NCBI GenBank assembly: GCA_963970005.1
Contig: CAXAMN010001114.1
Coordinates: 1,273,617 to 1,337,616, forward strand
Direction of reading: 5' to 3'
Source of the DNA: Durusdinium trenchii
Lineage: Eukaryota; Sar; Dinophyceae; Suessiales; Symbiodiniaceae
DNA length: 64,000 bases
Shown here: positions 63,737 to 64,000 of the stretch, piece by piece
How the letters are laid out: each line of letters starts with the position of its first letter
Position numbering within the stretch: position 1 is the stretch's first letter
Notes under the pieces: generated by a model
The model's input: only the letters and a program-made list of their open reading frames with translations
The model's database searches: none
Told to the model about the DNA's origin: nothing
Program-made: the position numbers and the translations under genes

Positions 63737-63997
63737 CTAGATAGACATTGCTCGATCACTCAGCTTCCAACCTGCCGCTTGAAGACACCATTTGATACGA
63801 GGTTTACTTCCCTGACGTTGAAGATCAAGGATGACATGCGCCTTGCTGGAAACCCGATTGATAGGGCCAAACTTGTTGTGCATGCTTTGAATGTTTTCGC
63901 ACAAGACGCCGTGACGTCCGTCTTTGCCTTTGCCAGACTGGTCGTTGAACGTGGCCATGGTGCCAACGTTTTGTGCAACACAGATCTCCAAGTCCAA
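63737..63997 (-). CDS. Possible minus-strand exon near the right edge, MIF4G-like at best
   Basis: One frame reads NVGTMATFNDQSGKGKDGRH, then VLCENIQSMHNKFGPINRVS and SKAHVILDLQ. The last part recalls the R-x-K-F-x-L-D-L helix of MIF4G domains, a weak similarity. A second frame is open over most of the same stretch. Confidence 0.25.
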   Translation of the reverse strand: MDLEICVAQNVGTMATFNDQSGKGKDGRHGVLCENIQSMHNKFGPINRVSSKAHVILDLQRQGSKPRIKWCLQAAGWKLSDRAMSI

Positions 63998-64000
63998 GGT

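Noticed and set aside
1..64000. CRISPR arrays, tRNA or rRNA genes
   Set aside because: Repeats are microsatellites or transposon-like, without regular unique spacers. I saw no tRNA cloverleaf or rRNA core sequence.

Overview
This 64 kb window is nuclear DNA of a dinoflagellate, most likely from the Symbiodiniaceae/Suessiales. Three things support that. The exons are short (17-360 nt) and join with GT, GC or GA donors in front of AG|G acceptors. A non-LTR retrotransposon carries a ubiquitin-protease-like domain. Multi-exon unknown proteins occupy long stretches of intron packed with simple repeats. All exon calls were made by eye from conserved protein patterns and splice phase, so boundaries marked 'about' are provisional.

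Left part, 1-28,650, minus strand. Introns here are AT-rich and full of AGTCAT, TATCA and TCTAG-type repeats. Reading from right to left: (i) a cytosine-5 methyltransferase-like gene starts at 28,644, with motifs I, II, IV and VI on separate exons; (ii) a long exon train from about 24,046 to about 6,530 encodes an unknown protein with a Ser-rich acidic N-terminus, an RNase H/hAT-like region (tentative), a possible HMG-box-like stretch and a PARP-type-like zinc finger; (iii) a further gene starts at 5,729, is acidic and zinc-finger-like at its N-terminus, and runs off the left edge. These could be three genes or fewer. An element with long inverted repeats (12,393-13,500) sits in the middle train and encloses one of its putative exons.

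Middle part, 29,105-47,184, plus strand. This is the 3' portion of an axonemal dynein heavy chain gene: stalk coiled coil 1, microtubule-binding domain, coiled coil 2, AAA5, AAA6 and the C-terminal domain, ending in TGA at 47,182-47,184. I placed about 65 exons. The tail and AAA1-AAA4 are absent, and the gene begins abruptly about 460 bp from the divergent methyltransferase-like gene. Of about 60 donors I could assign, about 24 are GT, 24 GC and 12 GA. In 11 of the 12 GA introns the next exon also starts with GA, so the intron is flanked by a short direct repeat.

Right part, 47,185-64,000. From 47 to 57.6 kb there are scattered plus-strand exon-like ORFs of unknown function, hairpins, a two-copy repeat element with a perfect 22-bp stem in one copy, and a T-rich TTTAGACC repeat. 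From 58,012 to about 63,010 lies a decayed non-LTR retrotransposon: a zinc-finger and coiled-coil ORF1, then an ORF2 with ubiquitin-protease-like, endonuclease and reverse transcriptase domains, broken by frameshifts and an in-frame stop. The last kilobase has weak minus-strand coding signals.
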